From Phyllobacterium brassicacearum (GTDB lineage Bacteria > Pseudomonadota > Alphaproteobacteria > Rhizobiales > Rhizobiaceae): a stretch of 64,000 nt of DNA. The stretch is from contig NZ_PGGO01000009.1 in assembly GCF_003010955.1 (NCBI RefSeq), positions 1-64,000 on the forward strand. Direction: 5' to 3'. Within the stretch, counting starts at the first letter, position 1; the number at the start of each line of letters is the position of its first letter. Below, piece after piece: positions 16,516 through 27,341 of this stretch. The notes beneath the pieces were generated by a model, which worked only from the letters and a program-made list of their open reading frames with translations, searched no databases and was not told the origin of the DNA. The position numbers and the translations under genes are program-made.

Positions 16516-18531
16516 ATGGCTCAATCGACAACTGAACAGGCAATCTTCCTCGGCATCGATACCGGCGGTACCTACACCGATGCAGTGCTCTGGTCGGAAC
16601 AACGGGGCGTCATTGCCAAGGCGAAGGCACTGACCACGCGTCACGACCTCAGTGTCGGCATCTCGGGAGCAGTTGGGCGCATTCTTGCCGAAGCATCGGT
16701 CCTTCCGGCCGATATAAGGCTCGTTTCAATGTCGACGACGCTCGCCACCAACGCCCTGGTTGAAGGACAAGGCGGGCGCATCGGGCTCGTCATGGTCGGC
16801 TTCTCACGGGGCGATCTCGAAAAGGCTGATCTTGGGACTGCGCTTGGATCTGATCCTGCTGTGTTCCTTCCCGGCGGACACGACGTCTACGGCCGGGCGC
16901 AACCATTCGATATGGCTGCCTTGACGGACGCCTTGCCCTCCCTGCGGCAGGAAGTGACCGGTTTTGCGGTCTGCGCCTATTTTGCCGTGAGAAACCCGGA
17001 ACATGAAATCGCCATACGCGATCTGATCCGCAAGGAAACAGGGCTTCCCGTTACCTGCAGCCATGAATTGTCTGCCAAACTCAATGGTCCGCGTCGCGCC
17101 TTGACGACGGTCCTCAACGCCCGCCTTATCGCCATGATTGACCGGCTGGTGGCCGCAACCGAAACATTCCTCGATCGGCGCGGCATCCATGCACCGCTCA
17201 TGGTCGTGCGCGGTGATGGCGCGCTGGTTTCTGCTGCCTTTGCCAGACATCGTCCGATCGAGACCATCCTTTCGGGGCCTGCGGCCAGCCTTGTTGGCGC
17301 GCGCCACATGACCGGCCTCGATAATGCAATCGTTTCGGATATCGGCGGCACGACGACCGATGTCGCGGTTCTGGACAAGGGCAGGCCGCGGCTCGACCCC
17401 AATGGAGCAACTGTGGGCGGATTTCGTACCATGGTGGAAGCAGTGGCCATGCGCACCTTTGGTCTGGGCGGCGATTCGGAAGTGTCACTTGACGACAATG
17501 CCATGGCTCCACGCATCAAGCTCGGACCGCGGCGGCTGGTGCCGTTGTCCCTGCTTGCAGCAAATCATGGGTCAATCGTCGTCGATCACCTGGTGCGACA
17601 GGTCAAGGCTGCCAATGCCGGGCGCCTTGATGGGCGGTTTGCCCTCCTTACCGGCGTTCCGGCGCAGATGGCCTCTGGACTAAGCAAAGGTGAAGCAGAA
17701 CTCTACGAACGCATCACCACCGAGCCGCAGCCGCTTGACCGGCTATTGAATTCGGTGTCGCAGGCCGCAACGATAAACCGGCTGGTCGCGCGCGGGCTCG
17801 TTCATCTTTCAGGTTTCACGCCTTCGGACGCGTGCCACGTGCTTGGACTGCAGGACAACTGGAACGTGGAAGCAGCGCGTTACGGCGCTATTCTCTACGC
17901 ACGGCGCAAGGACGGTGCCGGGCGCCCGCTTTGCGATACGCCGGAGGAGGTTTCGCATCGCACCTATGACGCTTTGATCCGCCGCTCGTCCGAAGTGGTT
18001 CTCGAAACGGCGTTCGCCGAAGATGGCCTCGAAGGCCAGGAGACAGTAGCAAGCCCGCTTATACAGCGCGCGCTTTCGCGCGAAACAGGGATTGCCGGCG
18101 CCAAGCTGGATATCGACCGGCCAGTCATAGGGCTGGGCGCATCGGCGCCGGTCTATTATCCAGCGGTTGGCGAGATGCTGGGCACTCGATGCATTGTCCC
18201 TGTCGATACGGATGTCGCCAACGCGCTGGGCGCCGTTGTCGGACAGGTGCGCGTTTCTGTGGAGGCGCATATCAGCCAACCGGTTGAGGGACTATACCGC
18301 GTCATGGCCGGTGAGGTGGTCAAGGACTTCCAGATGGAGGAAGAGGCGATCGCTTTCACCGAGGCGACGCTGCGGCATCAGGTCGAACAGCTGGCGCTGG
18401 AGGCCGGAACCGACGAAGCCCAGATAAATATCTCCAAGGATATCAGTGCTGCGACCGTCGAAGATCAACGTAAATTCATCGAAGCAGTTCTGATTGCCAC
18501 TGCTACGGGCAGACCGCGCATTGCGCATTGA
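16516..18531 (+). CDS. Hydantoinase/oxoprolinase family protein (HyuA-like)
   Basis: A 671-aa ASKHA-fold ATP-dependent amidohydrolase subunit. The N-terminal phosphate-binding loop is FLGIDTGGTYTDAVL, followed by the STTLATNALVEG segment, and the second nucleotide motif is IVSDIGGTTTDVAVL near residue 280. HyuA partners normally work with a HyuB subunit on hydantoins, 5-oxoproline or related lactams; no hyuB gene is next to it here, so either the partner is elsewhere or the protein works alone. The ATG at 16516 has AGGA four bases upstream; a GTG 12 bases earlier is an alternative. Substrate unknown. Confidence 0.87.
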   Translation: MAQSTTEQAIFLGIDTGGTYTDAVLWSEQRGVIAKAKALTTRHDLSVGISGAVGRILAEASVLPADIRLVSMSTTLATNALVEGQGGRIGLVMVGFSRGDLEKADLGTALGSDPAVFLPGGHDVYGRAQPFDMAALTDALPSLRQEVTGFAVCAYFAVRNPEHEIAIRDLIRKETGLPVTCSHELSAKLNGPRRALTTVLNARLIAMIDRLVAATETFLDRRGIHAPLMVVRGDGALVSAAFARHRPIETILSGPAASLVGARHMTGLDNAIVSDIGGTTTDVAVLDKGRPRLDPNGATVGGFRTMVEAVAMRTFGLGGDSEVSLDDNAMAPRIKLGPRRLVPLSLLAANHGSIVVDHLVRQVKAANAGRLDGRFALLTGVPAQMASGLSKGEAELYERITTEPQPLDRLLNSVSQAATINRLVARGLVHLSGFTPSDACHVLGLQDNWNVEAARYGAILYARRKDGAGRPLCDTPEEVSHRTYDALIRRSSEVVLETAFAEDGLEGQETVASPLIQRALSRETGIAGAKLDIDRPVIGLGASAPVYYPAVGEMLGTRCIVPVDTDVANALGAVVGQVRVSVEAHISQPVEGLYRVMAGEVVKDFQMEEEAIAFTEATLRHQVEQLALEAGTDEAQINISKDISAATVEDQRKFIEAVLIATATGRPRIAH

Positions 18532-18638
18532 GCCATTCTTTCCGCCAAGGCAAAAATCCTGTTCACTATTGATGAATTGACGGGGAATGCTCGAGTGTGT
18601 TCAAGGATAGGATGACGGAAATCTTGAAGGAACGGATC

Positions 18639-20816
18639 ATGAGCGAACGCATCGAAATCAATGGTTTGAAGGTAGAGAAAGAGCTCTATGACTTCGTGGT
18701 CAATGAGGCCATGCCAGGGACCGGTCTCGATGCAGCGCAATTCTGGTCTGGCTTTGCACAGATCGTAAGTGATCTGGCGCTCAGAAATCGCGAATTGCTG
18801 AGGAAGCGTGATGCCTTTCAGGAAAAGCTCGACACCTTCTATAAGGAAAAGCGCAACTCCGGATACAGCCCGGAAGAATACGAAGCTTTCCTCAAGGAGA
18901 TCGGCTACCTGTTGCCGGAAGGCGATGCGTTTTCTGTTTCTACGAGCAACGTTGATCCGGAAATTGCCGTAACCGCTGGCCCGCAGCTCGTCGTTCCCGT
19001 CATGAATGCCCGTTATGCTTTGAATGCAGCCAATGCGCGCTGGGGCTCGCTCTATGATGCCTTGTATGGCACGGACGCCATTCCCGAAGAAGGTGGAGCC
19101 GAAAAAGGCAAGGCGTTCAATCCTGTGCGGGGTGCGAAAGTCATCGCCTGGGCCAAGGCGTTTCTCGATGAAAGCGCGCCGCTTGATGGCGTGAGCTGGG
19201 CGGACGTTTCGGACCTGAGCATCGACAACGAGAAGCTTGCCGTCCATGCCAACGGCAAATCGGTTTCGTTGAAGGACGAAGGCCAATTTGCGGGTTATCG
19301 GGGCGGGACCAAGGCGCCGACCGCAATCCTTTTGGTCAAGAACGGCCTGCATGTCGAGATTGTCATCAATGCCGACCATCCGATTGGCAAGACTGATCCC
19401 GCCCACATCGCCGATGTCCTACTGGAATCTGCATTGACGACCATCCAGGATTGCGAGGATTCTGTTGCTGCCGTTGATGCGGAAGACAAGGTCATCGTCT
19501 ATCGCAACTGGCTCGGCCTGATGAATGGCGATCTCGAAGACACGTTCGAGAAGGGTGGCAAAACCATCACGCGCAAGCTCAATGCCGACCGGGAATATAC
19601 CGGCAAGGACGGCAGACCGCTGACGGTACCTGGACGCTCTCTGATGCTGGTGCGCAATGTCGGTCACTTGATGACCAATCCGGCGATACTGGACAAGGAA
19701 AACAATGAGGTTCCGGAAGGCATCATGGATGCGGCGATCACAGCGCTGGCCTCGCTCCATGACATCGGGTCAAATGGCCGCCGCATGAATTCCCGTGCGG
19801 GATCCATGTATGTCGTAAAGCCGAAGATGCATGGCCCGGAAGAGGTTGCCTTTGCCTCCGAGCTTTTTGGTCGCGTTGAGGCTCTGCTCAACATGCAACC
19901 GAACACCATAAAGATGGGCATCATGGACGAGGAACGCCGCACCACGGTAAACCTCAAGGAAGCGATCCGTGCGGCCAAGGAGCGGGTGGTGTTCATCAAT
20001 ACCGGCTTCCTCGATCGCACCGGCGACGAAATCCACACCTCCATGGAAGCGGGCCCGATGATCCGCAAGGGCGACATGAAGCAGGCCTCGTGGATTGGCG
20101 CATACGAAAACTGGAATGTCGATATCGGGCTTGAGTGCGGACTTTCCGGTCATGCCCAGATAGGCAAGGGCATGTGGGCGATGCCCGATCTCATGGCGGC
20201 TATGCTTGAGCAGAAGATCGCCCATCCCAAGGCTGGCGCGAACACTGCCTGGGTACCGTCACCCACTGCCGCGACATTGCACGCAACGCATTATCACAAG
20301 GTGAATGTCGCCGAGGTTCAGGCAGGATTGAGGTCCCGCGCCAGGGCGAAGCTCAGCGATATATTGTCAGTGCCCATCGCCTCACGGCCCAATTGGACGC
20401 CGGAAGACATCCAGCGCGAGCTGGACAACAATGCCCAAGGCATTCTCGGTTACGTCGTGCGCTGGGTCGATCAGGGCGTCGGCTGCTCCAAGGTGCCGGA
20501 CATCAACAATGTCGGCCTGATGGAAGACCGTGCTACCTTGCGTATTTCAGCCCAGCACATCGCCAACTGGCTGCACCATGGGGTCGCCACCGAGGCACAG
20601 GTGCTTGAAACGTTGAAACGCATGGCGGCGGTCGTTGACAAGCAAAATGCTAGCGATCCGCTTTATCGGCCGATGGCAGCGGATTTCGACGGCTCCATCG
20701 CCTTCCAGGCCGCTTGCGATCTCGTGTTCAAGGGTCGCGAACAGCCGAACGGCTATACCGAGCCGGTTCTGCACCGGCGCCGGCTGGAGCTCAAGTCCAA
20801 GCAGGCTTCCGCCTAG
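18639..20816 (+). CDS. glcB: Malate synthase G
   Basis: A 725-aa single-chain enzyme that condenses glyoxylate with acetyl-CoA to malate (glyoxylate shunt and glycolate use). Length matches the G isoform (about 723 aa), unlike the shorter malate synthase A. Family segments visible include [37 protein letters not shown], the [21 protein letters not shown] active-site region and [18 protein letters not shown]. The ATG at 18639 has AGGA eight bases upstream; earlier in-frame starts lie in non-conserved sequence. No isocitrate lyase gene is nearby. Confidence 0.97.
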   Translation: MSERIEINGLKVEKELYDFVVNEAMPGTGLDAAQFWSGFAQIVSDLALRNRELLRKRDAFQEKLDTFYKEKRNSGYSPEEYEAFLKEIGYLLPEGDAFSVSTSNVDPEIAVTAGPQLVVPVMNARYALNAANARWGSLYDALYGTDAIPEEGGAEKGKAFNPVRGAKVIAWAKAFLDESAPLDGVSWADVSDLSIDNEKLAVHANGKSVSLKDEGQFAGYRGGTKAPTAILLVKNGLHVEIVINADHPIGKTDPAHIADVLLESALTTIQDCEDSVAAVDAEDKVIVYRNWLGLMNGDLEDTFEKGGKTITRKLNADREYTGKDGRPLTVPGRSLMLVRNVGHLMTNPAILDKENNEVPEGIMDAAITALASLHDIGSNGRRMNSRAGSMYVVKPKMHGPEEVAFASELFGRVEALLNMQPNTIKMGIMDEERRTTVNLKEAIRAAKERVVFINTGFLDRTGDEIHTSMEAGPMIRKGDMKQASWIGAYENWNVDIGLECGLSGHAQIGKGMWAMPDLMAAMLEQKIAHPKAGANTAWVPSPTAATLHATHYHKVNVAEVQAGLRSRARAKLSDILSVPIASRPNWTPEDIQRELDNNAQGILGYVVRWVDQGVGCSKVPDINNVGLMEDRATLRISAQHIANWLHHGVATEAQVLETLKRMAAVVDKQNASDPLYRPMAADFDGSIAFQAACDLVFKGREQPNGYTEPVLHRRRLELKSKQASA

Positions 20817-20828
20817 ATAGCACGACAA

Positions 20829-21344
20829 ATGGCCTGCTTCCGCCCCGCCAGCTGTCTCGCCCTCATCTTTCTGATGAGTGCGAGACTGGCCGTCGCGGAG
20901 GAGGCGCCACCGATCATCGAGATTGTCGATTGGGGGCTGACCAGCGCCAAGGAAGTCGGATCTGAAGTATCGCCCGACACGCCTACGGGATTGAACCGGC
21001 TCGTCGAAGGCCCAATCGATGTGACACGTACCACGAAAATTCATGCATGCATCGGCACCAGTTTCGGCATTCTCTATAGAATGTCGGCCGTAGATGATGT
21101 CGGTGTCCTTCCCATTACGGTCGTGGTGCTGCATCCGAAAATCAGCACGCCGGATGGCCGGTTAATGGAACAGAGCAGTTGGCCCGATACCGCGGTTTCC
21201 CAGCGTCGTTACGCAGGTTGGGTGTTCGAGGAGAGTTTCGAACTTGTCTCGGGCTCATGGACGATTTCGCTACGGGACATGTCAGGCAAGGAACTGAATT
21301 CGAAGAGTTTCAGCGTGATCGCTGGAAACTGCCCGATTTCTTAA
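20829..21344 (+). CDS. Secreted protein, probably DUF3859 family
   Basis: A 171-aa protein with a signal peptide (CLALIFLMSARLAVA-EE). The mature part has a beta-rich pattern: IIEIVDWGLTSA, a charge-poor core (IHACIGTSFGILYRM, VLPITVVVLHPKI) and SFELVSGSWTISLRDMSG. This layout resembles DUF3859 proteins, whose function is unknown; the assignment is from memory of the pattern and moderate. It starts 12 bases after glcB and may be co-transcribed. Codon use looks like its neighbours. Confidence 0.75.
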   Translation: MACFRPASCLALIFLMSARLAVAEEAPPIIEIVDWGLTSAKEVGSEVSPDTPTGLNRLVEGPIDVTRTTKIHACIGTSFGILYRMSAVDDVGVLPITVVVLHPKISTPDGRLMEQSSWPDTAVSQRRYAGWVFEESFELVSGSWTISLRDMSGKELNSKSFSVIAGNCPIS

Positions 21345-21399
21345 GCTGGCGATTCTGCTAAGTTGACCCATCGACAGCTGGCGAAGGACATTAAGTCGA

Positions 21400-22221
21400 A
21401 TGAGCCGCGTGATAAGGTTTGCCTGGTTTGCCGTGTCTCTCGTCATTGCTCTTGCGTCCAGTGCCAGTCTGGCTGCCGCCGGTTCCGAGCTTTATCGGGT
21501 CTCCGCCGTCGTTTCCGGACAAGGCGAAGTAAACAGGGCCATAGGGCTGGCGCAATGTCTGGAAGACGTTCTAGTGAAGGTTTCAGGGGATCCACGCCTC
21601 ATCGGAGATCGAAACGTTGCCGAATTCAAGCAGAGGGCTGGCACTTTCGTCGCCCGGTTTGAATATCGGGATCGAATGTCGGGCATCCCGATACACGATG
21701 AGCAGGGATCCTATGACCGCCCTCATGATCTCAGTGTTGAATTCGATGCGGTGAAGATTAATGCGATATTGCGATCGGTTGGACGCCAGCCCTGGCCGTC
21801 GCCGAGACCCAATGTCGTTGTATTTCTCGCTGTGAACGGCAGGAAGGCAAAGTTCGCGCTGACGAGCGATGGCGGCCACGACCCCGATATGCGCAATTCG
21901 CTTGCGGCCGCAGCGACGCGGGTAGGGCTGCCTATGACATTGCCGACAAGCGAGCAGCTGGCAAGGCGAGGCCTGAATGCGGAAGTTTTGCCGGGAGTTG
22001 ATGTTCGCGATCTCGAAGCGCAAGGCGGCGTTAAAGACATCGCATTGGCGGGGACTCTGACTTGGAGCGACGAGGCGCTGGGCTGGATCGCAAGCTGGCG
22101 GATGGTATCAAATGAGAAAGATTATCGATGGCAGATTCGAGGGGTTGGCTTCGATGACGCATTTCGCAACGGCATGCGGGGCGCAGCGCAGGTTCTTTCC
22201 GGCCACGGCGCGCCGCAATAG
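21400..22221 (+). CDS. Secreted DUF2066-type protein
   Basis: A 273-aa protein with a signal peptide (FAWFAVSLVIALASSASLAAAG). The mature N-terminus reads LYRVSAVVSGQGEVNRAIGLAQCLEDVLVKVSGDPRLI, the hallmark of DUF2066 proteins (a short strand, then a helix with VLVKVSG). Members are periplasmic proteins of unknown function in Proteobacteria. A second half contains a beta-rich domain with two GL/LAGTL segments. It stands 60 bases upstream of tsaB on the same strand; whether it shares a promoter is unclear. Confidence 0.75.
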   Translation: MSRVIRFAWFAVSLVIALASSASLAAAGSELYRVSAVVSGQGEVNRAIGLAQCLEDVLVKVSGDPRLIGDRNVAEFKQRAGTFVARFEYRDRMSGIPIHDEQGSYDRPHDLSVEFDAVKINAILRSVGRQPWPSPRPNVVVFLAVNGRKAKFALTSDGGHDPDMRNSLAAAATRVGLPMTLPTSEQLARRGLNAEVLPGVDVRDLEAQGGVKDIALAGTLTWSDEALGWIASWRMVSNEKDYRWQIRGVGFDDAFRNGMRGAAQVLSGHGAPQ

Positions 22222-22281
22222 ATTGACCGCAATGATGCGACGCACTTGTTTGCTGGCTGATTCTTGTTTAGGCGATGGCGC

Positions 22282-22968
22282 ATGAAACTGCTTGCGCTCG
22301 ACACGGCTGCCAATCTCTGTTCCGTCGCCATTCTCGGTGTCGAAACGGGGACTCTGTTGGCTAAGGTCAGCGAGGATATCGGCAAGGGACACGCCGAGCG
22401 CCTAATGGCGGTGATTGAAGAGGCACTGGAACAGAGCAAGATTGCTATCGCGGATATTGGCAAGATCGCTGTCAGTGTTGGGCCGGGCTCGTTCACCGGC
22501 GTTCGTGTTGGTGTTTCGACTGCCCGCGGTTTTGCGCTCGCCCTGAAGTGCCCGGTCGTCGGTGTCAGCACGCTTCAGGCGCTGGCCTACGACGCTGCAA
22601 AACGAATTCCCGGCAAAGCGATCCTTTCGATCATCGATGCCCGCCGCGATGAACTCTATGCGCAATTCTTCAATGAAGATGGATCAGCGGAATCGGAACC
22701 CATGGTGACGACGCTGCCTCTGATTCTGGCACAATTGGCGGAGCGGGGTCATATTTATGTGCTTGCTGGATCCGGTGCCCATCTCGTCAACGAAAAGCTT
22801 GGTCAGCCCCTCGACGTCGCGGTATCAACGGCTACCGGAAGCATTGAGGCCGTTGCGCGGCTTGGGGCGATCCAGGTGGCAGATGATGCGCCGAGGCCGC
22901 TCTATTTGCGCGGACTAGATGTCAAACCGCAACAGGGCTTCGTGTTGAAGCGGAAGGTCGTTGAATGA
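22282..22968 (+). CDS. tsaB: tRNA threonylcarbamoyladenosine biosynthesis protein TsaB
   Basis: A 228-aa ASKHA-fold protein that supports TsaD in making t6A37 in tRNAs. The N-terminus KLLALDTAANLCSVAIL and the signature VSVGPGSFTGVRVGVSTARGFALA are diagnostic. It lacks the TsaD metal-binding histidines, as expected. The ATG at 22282 is chosen because the family begins with the LLALDTA strand. It overlaps rimI by four bases (ATGA), a frequent pairing. Confidence 0.95.
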   Translation: MKLLALDTAANLCSVAILGVETGTLLAKVSEDIGKGHAERLMAVIEEALEQSKIAIADIGKIAVSVGPGSFTGVRVGVSTARGFALALKCPVVGVSTLQALAYDAAKRIPGKAILSIIDARRDELYAQFFNEDGSAESEPMVTTLPLILAQLAERGHIYVLAGSGAHLVNEKLGQPLDVAVSTATGSIEAVARLGAIQVADDAPRPLYLRGLDVKPQQGFVLKRKVVE

Positions 22969-23468
22969 TCGGCTTTCCCTTCGACAATATGCGGTCACGC
23001 AGCTTTGTTATCGAGCCTGTTGTTCGGACCGATGCGGCCCAGCTTGCCGCGCTTCACGCGCTAACCTTCCGCCAACACTGGAGCGATGACGAATTTCACG
23101 CATTGCTTGTCGAAGACAATGTATTTGGATTCATCGCTCGGGAGGAAGGAAATCCCAAGGCAATGGCAGGTGGCTTCATCGTCGCGAGGCTCGTTCTCGA
23201 CGAGGCGGAAATCCTGACGATCGCTGTGGCCCCCCCGGCGCAGCGCAGGGGACTCGGACACGCCTTGATGGATGCAACGCTACGCCACCTGCACAATGTG
23301 CGAGCCAGCATGCTCTTTCTGGAAGTGGACGAACTCAACGCTCCGGCCCTGGCGCTTTATCGCAGACTCGGCTTCAAGCAGGTCGGGAAACGGCCCGGCT
23401 ACTATGAAACGGCCGCGGGGCGTTCGACCGCCTTTACTATGCGCCGCGACCTCAAGGCATGTCGCTGA
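22965..23468 (+). CDS. rimI: Ribosomal-protein-alanine N-acetyltransferase-like GNAT (RimI)
   Basis: A 167-aa GNAT enzyme with the acetyl-CoA loop VAPPAQRRGLGHALMDATL and the typical C-terminal sequence LFLEVDELNAPALALYRRLGFKQVGKRPGYY of RimI proteins, including the tyrosine pair. RimI acetylates the N-terminus of ribosomal protein S18. Its start overlaps the tsaB stop. The first 12 residues are not conserved, so the true start could be the ATG of MRSRSFVIEPV. Confidence 0.9.
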   Translation: MIGFPFDNMRSRSFVIEPVVRTDAAQLAALHALTFRQHWSDDEFHALLVEDNVFGFIAREEGNPKAMAGGFIVARLVLDEAEILTIAVAPPAQRRGLGHALMDATLRHLHNVRASMLFLEVDELNAPALALYRRLGFKQVGKRPGYYETAAGRSTAFTMRRDLKACR

Positions 23469-23469
23469 T

Positions 23470-24321
23470 ATGATGTCGTGGCTGCGTTTCATAGTCATGG
23501 CGATGGCGTTTGCCCTCACGATTCTTGTCCTTGTGCCGCTGCAATATGTCTTCCTTAAAACGGGTTGGGGGCCGCGTACGACCACGCCAATTCTTTTCCA
23601 CCGGACCGTCAGCCGGCTGCTTGGCTTTCGCATCCATGTGCATGGGGAAATGGCCAAGCAGCGACCGCTCTTGCTTACAGCCAACCACACGTCCTGGACC
23701 GACATCGTAATCCTCGGGTCTTTGCGAGAGATGGCGTTCATTGCCAAGGCGGAAGTGGCGACGTGGCCGCTGTTTGGCATGCTCGCCAAGCTGCAGCGCA
23801 CGGTGTTTATCGAGCGCGAAAAACGTGGCAAAACGCATCATCAGGCCAGCGTCATCGCAACGCGCCTGGCGGCCGGCGACGCCATGGTGCTTTTTGCCGA
23901 GGGTACAACATCCGACGGCAATCGTGTGCTGCCCTTCAAGACGTCGCTCTTTGGAGCTGCGCAGGTGGCAATTCGCGAAACCGATGTGGAAACTGTGACC
24001 GTGCAACCCGTTGCGATCGCTTATACGCGGGTTCACGGCATGCCGATGGGCCGCGCGCACCGGCCGCTTGTCGCCTGGCCGGGCGACGTGCCGTTAGGGC
24101 CAAGCCTGATCGGGCTTCTAAAGGACGGTGCTGTCGACGTTGACGTATGGTTCGGTGAACCTGTCGTCATAGACGGCAAGAGCGACCGCAAGTCTTTGGC
24201 GCGGACAATGGAAGAACGGGTGCGCGCAATGGTTCGGACCTCGCTGATGGGACGTGATCTCGCCAGCCCGCAAGGAGAAAGCGGCGATGACCCTATTCTC
24301 AACGGCGCCAAAAACCGTTAG
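23470..24321 (+). CDS. Lysophospholipid/lyso-ornithine-lipid acyltransferase (PlsC family, OlsA-like)
   Basis: A 283-aa membrane acyltransferase. The N-terminus has one hydrophobic helix ([18 protein letters not shown]); the catalytic HX4D motif is NHTSWTD, and the acceptor motif is [10 protein letters not shown]. In rhizobia and Brucella the PlsC homologue next to miaB is OlsA, which acylates lyso-ornithine lipid; the same position here suggests that role, though ordinary 1-acylglycerol-3-phosphate acylation is equally possible. Two ATG codons start at 23470 and 23473. It overlaps the likely miaB start by about 35 bases. Confidence 0.87.
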   Translation: MMSWLRFIVMAMAFALTILVLVPLQYVFLKTGWGPRTTTPILFHRTVSRLLGFRIHVHGEMAKQRPLLLTANHTSWTDIVILGSLREMAFIAKAEVATWPLFGMLAKLQRTVFIEREKRGKTHHQASVIATRLAAGDAMVLFAEGTTSDGNRVLPFKTSLFGAAQVAIRETDVETVTVQPVAIAYTRVHGMPMGRAHRPLVAWPGDVPLGPSLIGLLKDGAVDVDVWFGEPVVIDGKSDRKSLARTMEERVRAMVRTSLMGRDLASPQGESGDDPILNGAKNR

Positions 24322-25771
24322 AAGCCTGGCCATGGACGATATCAGCATTAATAACCAGCCGGATGAAGCCTCCGGCCCACTGACGCATTCGCCTGCGCAT
24401 GCCAATACGCGCAAGGTCTATGTGAAGACCTATGGCTGCCAGATGAATGTCTATGACAGCCAGCGTATGGCCGATAGTCTTGCGGCTGAAGGTTATAGTA
24501 CAACCGATACGGCAGACGATGCCGATCTCGTGTTGATCAATACCTGTCATATACGTGAGAAGGCTTCAGAGAAGCTCTATTCGGCGCTCGGCCGTTTGCG
24601 CAAGATGAAGGACGTCCGTGCGAAGGAGGGCCGCGAGCTGACTGTCGGCGTTGCAGGGTGCGTCGCCCAGGCGGAAGGCGACGAGATTACGCGCCGTGCT
24701 CCAGTCGTCGACCTCGTTGTTGGCCCGCAAACCTATCACCGCTTGCCGCAAGCGCTTGCCCGCGTACGCCAGGGCGAACGTGTCGTTGAGACGGAATATG
24801 CGATCGAGGACAAGTTCGAGCATCTGCCCGCACCCGGCAAGGAGCAAACGAGGAGCCGAGGCGTAACGGCATTTTTGACAGTACAGGAGGGTTGCGACAA
24901 ATTCTGCACCTTCTGTGTCGTGCCCTATACACGTGGTTCCGAGGTTTCGCGACCGGTCGCTCAAATCGTGAGGGAAGCCGAGAAGCTGGCCGATGCGGGT
25001 GTGCGCGAACTCACTTTGCTTGGTCAGAACGTCAATGCCTGGCATGGCGAAGCTGCCGAAGGGCGCGAGTGGGGTCTGGGCGAGCTGCTGTACCGCCTGG
25101 CGGAAATTCCCGGCATCGCCCGTTTGCGTTATGTGACGAGCCATCCGCGGGATATGGATGACACGCTGATCAACGCACATCGTGATCTCGATATGTTGAT
25201 GCCCTATCTGCACCTGCCGGTTCAGTCGGGCTCAGACCGCATACTCAAGGCGATGAACCGCAAGCACACCGCCGCGGATTATTTGCGTTTGATCGAACGT
25301 ATTCGCGGCGCTCGCTCGGATATAGCATTGTCAGGTGACTTCATCGTCGGCTTTCCAGGCGAGACCGACGAAGACTTCGAAGCAACAATGCAGGTCGTTC
25401 GGGACGTGACCTATGCCGCCGCCTACTCGTTCAAGTACTCTCCACGACCCGGCACTCCTGGTGCCGACATGGACGGCCATGTGGCGGAAGCGGTCAAGGA
25501 TGACAGGCTGCAGCGTCTGCAGGCTTTGCTTAGCGAACAGCAATATGCGTTCCAGCGCAGCCTCATCGGGAAATCGATGGATGTACTGATTGAAAAAGCT
25601 GGGCGAGTGTCAGGGCAGATGGTCGGGCGATCTCCCTGGTTACAACCTGTAATTATAGATGTACACGGCGGTCGAATCGGCGACATTATCAATGTGCGAA
25701 TCATCGACACCGGGACCAACAGTTTGATTGGCGTTCGTGAGATGAACTCGGCGAGCAATGGGACTATATAG
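24287..25771 (+). CDS. miaB: tRNA-2-methylthio-N6-dimethylallyladenosine synthase MiaB
   Basis: A 494-aa radical-SAM methylthiotransferase acting on A37 of tRNAs. Three cysteines of the auxiliary cluster lie in YGCQMN, NTCHIR and AGCVAQ; the radical-SAM triad is CDKFCTFC (about residue 205), followed by [12 protein letters not shown] and a C-terminal TRAM domain. The ATG at 24287 has AAGGAGA ten bases upstream; a later ATG at 24332 is also plausible and would give about 479 residues. It overlaps the acyltransferase gene and is followed by phoH, ybeY and corC, a widely conserved order. Confidence 0.95.
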   Translation: MTLFSTAPKTVRSLAMDDISINNQPDEASGPLTHSPAHANTRKVYVKTYGCQMNVYDSQRMADSLAAEGYSTTDTADDADLVLINTCHIREKASEKLYSALGRLRKMKDVRAKEGRELTVGVAGCVAQAEGDEITRRAPVVDLVVGPQTYHRLPQALARVRQGERVVETEYAIEDKFEHLPAPGKEQTRSRGVTAFLTVQEGCDKFCTFCVVPYTRGSEVSRPVAQIVREAEKLADAGVRELTLLGQNVNAWHGEAAEGREWGLGELLYRLAEIPGIARLRYVTSHPRDMDDTLINAHRDLDMLMPYLHLPVQSGSDRILKAMNRKHTAADYLRLIERIRGARSDIALSGDFIVGFPGETDEDFEATMQVVRDVTYAAAYSFKYSPRPGTPGADMDGHVAEAVKDDRLQRLQALLSEQQYAFQRSLIGKSMDVLIEKAGRVSGQMVGRSPWLQPVIIDVHGGRIGDIINVRIIDTGTNSLIGVREMNSASNGTI

Positions 25772-25799
25772 AGGCTGAACACTTTTTTAGGAGAGCCGT

Positions 25800-26819
25800 T
25801 TGAACGCCACCGAAAAGCTGAAACCCGTTCCCTCCGGAGCCTCGGATCTGGCGCATATCGTACTGACTTTTGACAATAACCGCTTGGCGAGTGCGCTATT
25901 CGGTCAGTTCGATGAAAATCTTGCCCGTATTGAGCAGAAACTGGGTGTCGACGTTCGCTCGAAGGGTAACCAGCTTGCCATTCGTGGAGAACCTGTTGCG
26001 ACAGAACAGGCGCGCAGGGCTCTCGATCAACTCTACGAACAATTGCAGAAGGGCCATGATATCTCCGCGTCCGATGTCGATGGTGCGTTGCGCATGGCGA
26101 TTGCCGCTGATGACCAATTGACGCTCCCCACGATGGAAAACAAGAGCAAGATGGCCGCTGCCCAGATAACAACCCGCAAGAAGACGATCTTTGCCCGCAC
26201 GCCGACTCAGGACGCCTATATGCGGGCGCTTGATCGTTCGGAGCTCGTGTTCGGCGTAGGACCGGCCGGGACCGGCAAAACCTATCTGGCAGTAGCTCAC
26301 GCGGCGATGCTTCTGGAGCGGGGTCTTGTGGATCGGATCATCCTTTCACGCCCGGCGGTCGAGGCTGGCGAGCGCCTCGGCTTCCTCCCGGGGGACATGA
26401 AGGAGAAGGTCGATCCGTACCTGCGTCCGCTCTATGATGCGCTCTATGACATGATGCCTGCCGACAAGGTGGAACGCGCTATTGCTGCGGGCGTCATTGA
26501 AATTGCCCCGCTTGCATTCATGCGCGGTCGTACGCTGGCCCATTCGGCGATCATTCTCGATGAGGCGCAGAATACAACAGCAATGCAGATGAAAATGTTC
26601 CTGACACGACTTGGTGAAAACGGACGCATGATCATCACCGGAGATCCAAGCCAGATCGATTTGCCCCCCGGACAGAAATCAGGGCTTGTTGAAGCGCTTC
26701 GTATCCTTGATGGCGTCAGCGGTATCGTTACAGTCCGGTTCACGGACGTCGACGTGGTCCGCCATCCACTCGTCGCGGCAATCGTCCGGGCCTATGACAA
26801 GGAAGGCGCCAAGTCCTGA
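25800..26819 (+). CDS. phoH: PhoH-like ATPase (YbeZ)
   Basis: A 339-aa P-loop ATPase. An N-terminal KH-like region (residues 17-90, [19 protein letters not shown]) precedes the PhoH domain with Walker [16 protein letters not shown] and Walker [24 protein letters not shown] is the sensor segment (GDPSQ). PhoH/YbeZ works with the endoribonuclease YbeY in ribosome or RNA quality control. The start is TTG with GGAGA eight bases upstream; no internal ATG precedes the conserved region, so TTG is likely real. ybeY follows directly. Confidence 0.93.
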   Translation: MNATEKLKPVPSGASDLAHIVLTFDNNRLASALFGQFDENLARIEQKLGVDVRSKGNQLAIRGEPVATEQARRALDQLYEQLQKGHDISASDVDGALRMAIAADDQLTLPTMENKSKMAAAQITTRKKTIFARTPTQDAYMRALDRSELVFGVGPAGTGKTYLAVAHAAMLLERGLVDRIILSRPAVEAGERLGFLPGDMKEKVDPYLRPLYDALYDMMPADKVERAIAAGVIEIAPLAFMRGRTLAHSAIILDEAQNTTAMQMKMFLTRLGENGRMIITGDPSQIDLPPGQKSGLVEALRILDGVSGIVTVRFTDVDVVRHPLVAAIVRAYDKEGAKS

Positions 26820-27336
26820 ACGGCTTGGCGATACGAACTTGATCAACATCGACGTTCTTGTAGAGACGGACGGTTGGGCCGAGGAAACGGCGCTACATGA
26901 TCTGTCGACACGTGCTATTGCCGCCGCCTGGCAAGAACTGCATGAAGGAGAGCAACCCGAAAGTGAACTCAGCCTCGTCTTCACCGATGATGCCGCGATC
27001 AGGGAACTCAACAATGACTGGCGCGACAAGGACAAGCCGACCAATGTCCTGTCATTTCCCGCCTTCAACCTGAAGCCTGGCCAGAAACCGGGCCCCATGC
27101 TTGGCGACATTGTCATTGCGCGGGAAACCGTAGCGCGCGAGGCATTGGATGAGCAAAAGCCCTTCGATGATCATTTGACCCATCTTGTTGTCCATGGATT
27201 TTTGCATCTTCTCGGCTATGATCATCTGACAGACGCCGAAGCCGAGGAGATGGAGGGCTTGGAGCGCAAAATTCTGGCGCGTATTGCAATTCCGGACCCA
27301 TATGCGCTATCCGTCATTGACGATCAATCCGATTGA
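26794..27336 (+). CDS. ybeY: Endoribonuclease YbeY (rRNA maturation)
   Basis: A single-strand-specific zinc endoribonuclease for 16S rRNA maturation and ribosome quality control. The metal site is [15 protein letters not shown] (H-G-x-x-H-L-x-G-Y-D-H), and [27 protein letters not shown] is the typical mid-region. The start is uncertain: the ATG at 26794 overlaps phoH by 26 bases and gives 180 aa; a TTG at 26839 would give 165 aa, closer to the usual length. No clear ribosome site favours either. Confidence 0.92.
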   Translation: MTRKAPSPERLGDTNLINIDVLVETDGWAEETALHDLSTRAIAAAWQELHEGEQPESELSLVFTDDAAIRELNNDWRDKDKPTNVLSFPAFNLKPGQKPGPMLGDIVIARETVAREALDEQKPFDDHLTHLVVHGFLHLLGYDHLTDAEAEEMEGLERKILARIAIPDPYALSVIDDQSD

Positions 27337-27341
27337 GGACC

